Of a stretch of DNA of 64,000 nucleotides, positions 61,964 to 64,000 are shown piece after piece. The first letter of the stretch is position 1. Each line of letters begins with the position of its first letter. The position numbers and the translations under genes are program-made. A model generated the notes under the pieces. That model worked only from the letters and a program-made list of their open reading frames with translations, was not told the DNA's origin and searched no databases. This DNA comes from Undibacterium parvum (lineage in GTDB: Bacteria > Pseudomonadota > Gammaproteobacteria > Burkholderiales > Burkholderiaceae_D), in assembly GCF_003955735.1 (NCBI RefSeq), contig NZ_CP034464.1, positions 2,356,001 to 2,420,000 on the forward strand. Reading direction: 5' to 3'.

Positions 61964-63562
61964 ATGCCAGATTTATTTCATACACTGTTAACGGATAGCT
62001 GCGCAAAAACACCGCAGGCGCCAGCCTTGCGTTATCAATCTAAGGACACCGATTACGCCAGCCTGCTGCGCCAGGTCAAGCAACTGGCCAGCGGCTATCT
62101 AAATCAAGGAATAGCGCGCTCTGAGCGCATCGCAATTTATCTGGAGAAACGGCCGGAAGCGGTAATCGCCATGTTCGCCGCCTCTGCTGCGAGTGCCGCC
62201 TTTGTTCCTGTCAATCCACTCCTGAAAGCCGAGCAAGTGGCGTATATCCTGGCCGACTGCAATGTAAAAATTTTAGTCACTTCGGCGCAGCGTTTGCGTA
62301 GCCTGACTCAGGTATTGGCGGCCTGCCCCGACTTACACAGCGTCATCGTGCTCGATACCGAAACCGTCGACCAGTTAAAGCTAGCTGCCACTATCCAGTG
62401 CTTGACTTGGACGCAGGCATTGGCCGCAGCTGAGCTGGCACCGGCTGCCGCGCCTTGTATTGATGTCGATATGGCGGCCATCTTATATACCTCGGGCAGT
62501 ACCGGCAAACCCAAAGGCGTGGTGCTGTCGCATCGCAATTTATTGGCGGGTGCGGCGAGTGTTGCCGGCTACCTTCACAATCAAAGCAGCGACCGCATAC
62601 TCGCCGTTTTACCGCTCAGTTTTGATTACGGATTGAGTCAGGTAACGACCGCATTGAGCGTCGGTGCCTGCGTGGTTTTGATGAATTATCTGATGCCGCA
62701 AGACATAGTGCGCGCAGTCGCAAGCGAAAATATTACCGGACTAGCCGCAGTGCCGCCGCTATGGCTACTGTTGGCGCAGCAAAAATGGCCGGCTGTCAGT
62801 GCTTTGCGCTACCTGACTAATTCGGGTGGTGCCATGCCTAAAACTACCCTAGAGGCTTTGCGGGCGCTGTTTCCGTCTGCGAAAATCTATCTAATGTACG
62901 GCCTCACCGAGGCCTTTCGTTCTAGTTACCTCGATCCTGAAGAGCTGGATGCCCGACCAGACTCGATAGGTAAGGCGATACCCGGGGCAGAGTTAATCGT
63001 GATGAATCAACAGGGCCAGGTATGCGCTGCTAATGAAGCTGGAGAATTGGTGCATCGTGGCGCGCTGGTGGCTTTGGGTTACTGGAACGATGTAGAGAAA
63101 ACGGTGGAACGATTCCGCCCCCTGCCGCCACGTTTGGCTGGCCTGCCTTTGCCAGAAATCGCGGTTTGGTCGGGCGATACGGTACGCATGGATGAACAAG
63201 GTTACCTGTATTTTATCGGTCGCGAAGATGACATGATCAAGGTTTCTGGTTACCGCATCAGCCCTAGCGAAGTCGAAGAGGTGGTGGCTGACTATCTTGC
63301 TTTGAATGAACTGGCCGCGGTCGGTGTGCCACACCCGCAATTGGGGCAGGCGATCGTGCTGGTGCTCAAGCAAAATGCCCAACAGAGCTTGCAGGCGGAG
63401 GCGATCAGACAGCATTGCCAGCAAAAATTACCAGGCTATATGCAGCCGGCGCATATACAGATCGTGGCAGAAAATTTACCGCGCAATGCGAATGGAAAAA
63501 TAGACAGAAAATCCCTGCAAGCGCAGTTTCAGAATATTTTTATTGCTAGCGAGCAGGCATGA
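61964..63562 (+). CDS. XrtA-associated acyl-CoA ligase-like (AMP-forming) enzyme
   Basis: A 532-residue ANL-superfamily enzyme that adenylates a carboxylic acid and likely transfers it to a thiol acceptor. ILYTSGSTGKPKGVVLSHRN is the P-loop (about residue 175); YLMYGLTEAFRSSYL, WSGDTVRMDEQGYLYFIGRE and ANGKIDRKSL are the core A5, A7/8 and A10 motifs, the last with the catalytic Lys. I use ATG 61964 and not the TTG at 61949. It fits the TIGR03098-type ligase that with a carrier protein and decarboxylase forms part of the exosortase A cluster. Follows prsR by 19 bp. Confidence 0.9.
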   Translation: MPDLFHTLLTDSCAKTPQAPALRYQSKDTDYASLLRQVKQLASGYLNQGIARSERIAIYLEKRPEAVIAMFAASAASAAFVPVNPLLKAEQVAYILADCNVKILVTSAQRLRSLTQVLAACPDLHSVIVLDTETVDQLKLAATIQCLTWTQALAAAELAPAAAPCIDVDMAAILYTSGSTGKPKGVVLSHRNLLAGAASVAGYLHNQSSDRILAVLPLSFDYGLSQVTTALSVGACVVLMNYLMPQDIVRAVASENITGLAAVPPLWLLLAQQKWPAVSALRYLTNSGGAMPKTTLEALRALFPSAKIYLMYGLTEAFRSSYLDPEELDARPDSIGKAIPGAELIVMNQQGQVCAANEAGELVHRGALVALGYWNDVEKTVERFRPLPPRLAGLPLPEIAVWSGDTVRMDEQGYLYFIGREDDMIKVSGYRISPSEVEEVVADYLALNELAAVGVPHPQLGQAIVLVLKQNAQQSLQAEAIRQHCQQKLPGYMQPAHIQIVAENLPRNANGKIDRKSLQAQFQNIFIASEQA

Positions 63563-63609
63563 GGATGCACAACTACGCCCAAGCAAATTTAACAACAGGC
63601 AGGCCGCTG

Positions 63610-63672
63610 GCGCAGTATCCATGCGCCTTTCCAGCCTATCTGCCCGCAAAGCCGCATGGGGATTGCGGCTTG
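63610..63672 (+). repeat. REP-like palindrome, copy 14
   Basis: GCGCAGTATCCATGCGCCTT, then CCGCATGGGGATTGCGG. It is the only copy right of oriC in the window and sits between the ligase and decarboxylase genes. The 219-bp gap 63563-63781 also has tandem TCTCAGTTCAG-like repeats and TCAGCAATCTCACC direct repeats. Confidence 0.65.
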
Positions 63673-63781
63673 AGCCTGCTGCCTTATCGCTTCTTAGTTC
63701 GGTCTCTTAGTTCAGTCTCTCAGTTCAGCAATCTCACCTCAGCAATCTCACCTCAGCCGCCACGGATAGCGCATGCCCACT

Positions 63782-64000
63782 ATGAATAAACCACAGCATG
63801 CGCCACTCACGCAGTTTGCAGTCCAGGACGGCTGCTTGCAAGTCGCTGGTATCCCTTTGACACGGCTGGCGCTGCGGGTAGGCAGTACGCCGTTCTATGC
63901 TTTCGATAGAGCATTGCTGGATGCGCGTATTGTGCAGCTACGTCAAATCCTCCCGGGTGGTCTGCAGCTGCATTATTCGATTAAGGCCAATCCTATGTCG
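63782..64000 (+). CDS. XrtA-associated PLP-dependent decarboxylase (5' part)
   Basis: The first 73 codons from ATG 63782 to the right edge, reading MNKPQHAPLTQFAVQDGCLQ, with STPFYAFDRALLDARIVQLR and LHYSIKANPM. The SIKANP motif contains the lysine that should bind PLP in the ornithine/diaminopimelate-type (fold III) decarboxylase barrel. Position after the ligase matches the TIGR03099-type exosortase A gene. The ribosome site is weak (CACGGATAG). The gene continues outside the window. Confidence 0.85.
   Translation, partial: MNKPQHAPLTQFAVQDGCLQVAGIPLTRLALRVGSTPFYAFDRALLDARIVQLRQILPGGLQLHYSIKANPMS

Noticed and set aside
63559..63789. 76-residue ORF between ligase and decarboxylase
   Set aside because: It consists of a REP copy and simple repeats and overlaps the decarboxylase start.

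Overview
The window is a betaproteobacterial chromosome segment around the replication origin, most like the Oxalobacteraceae (Undibacterium/Janthinobacterium type). This is inferred from the order gyrB-dnaN-dnaA / rpmH-rnpA-yidD-yidC-mnmE, from the exosortase A (XrtA/PEP-CTERM) exopolysaccharide genes, and from protein similarity recognised by eye. No database search was possible.

Region 1 (1-23.6 kb) is a patchwork of small stress and transport genes: YHS protein, glutaredoxin, DoxX, LysE exporter with divergent LysR, CNNM/CorC transporter, two near-identical AlkB-like dioxygenase genes, CBS protein, pirin-OsmC pair, a Tat-exported phospholipase C behind a six-repeat PhoB-type box array, and a chrB-chrA-superoxide dismutase/rhodanese chromate operon. 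It is littered with a roughly 70-bp REP-like palindrome, other inverted repeats, a 12-bp tandem repeat and a decayed polymorphic-toxin tail followed by an intact immunity-like gene.

Region 2 (23.6-29.9 kb) looks like a small defence or accessory island next to gyrB: RhuM, DUF2726, an AT-rich NACHT STAND NTPase of the bacterial anti-phage type, a HepT-MntA type VII toxin-antitoxin pair, and a start-less second nucleotidyltransferase.

Region 3 (30-40 kb) is the conserved core: gyrB, dnaN and dnaA on the minus strand, the oriC-like gap with a DnaA box, then rpmH, rnpA, yidD, yidC and mnmE on the plus strand.

Region 4 (40-52 kb) holds a two-gene LuxE/LuxC-like fatty-acid reductase operon, then an eleven-gene minus-strand type II secretion-like operon (GspG, F, E, four PilM/N/O/P-like assembly proteins, a lipidated TPR-secretin, three further pseudopilins). 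Region 5 (52-64 kb) carries a PEP-CTERM protein and a large S8 protease, then the XrtA-associated block: sugar-phosphate transferase, PrsK kinase, PrsR sigma-54 activator, acyl-CoA ligase-like protein and the start of a PLP-dependent decarboxylase. Envelope biogenesis, secretion and PEP-CTERM sorting are therefore clustered right of oriC, while mobile repeats and defence genes are clustered left of it.
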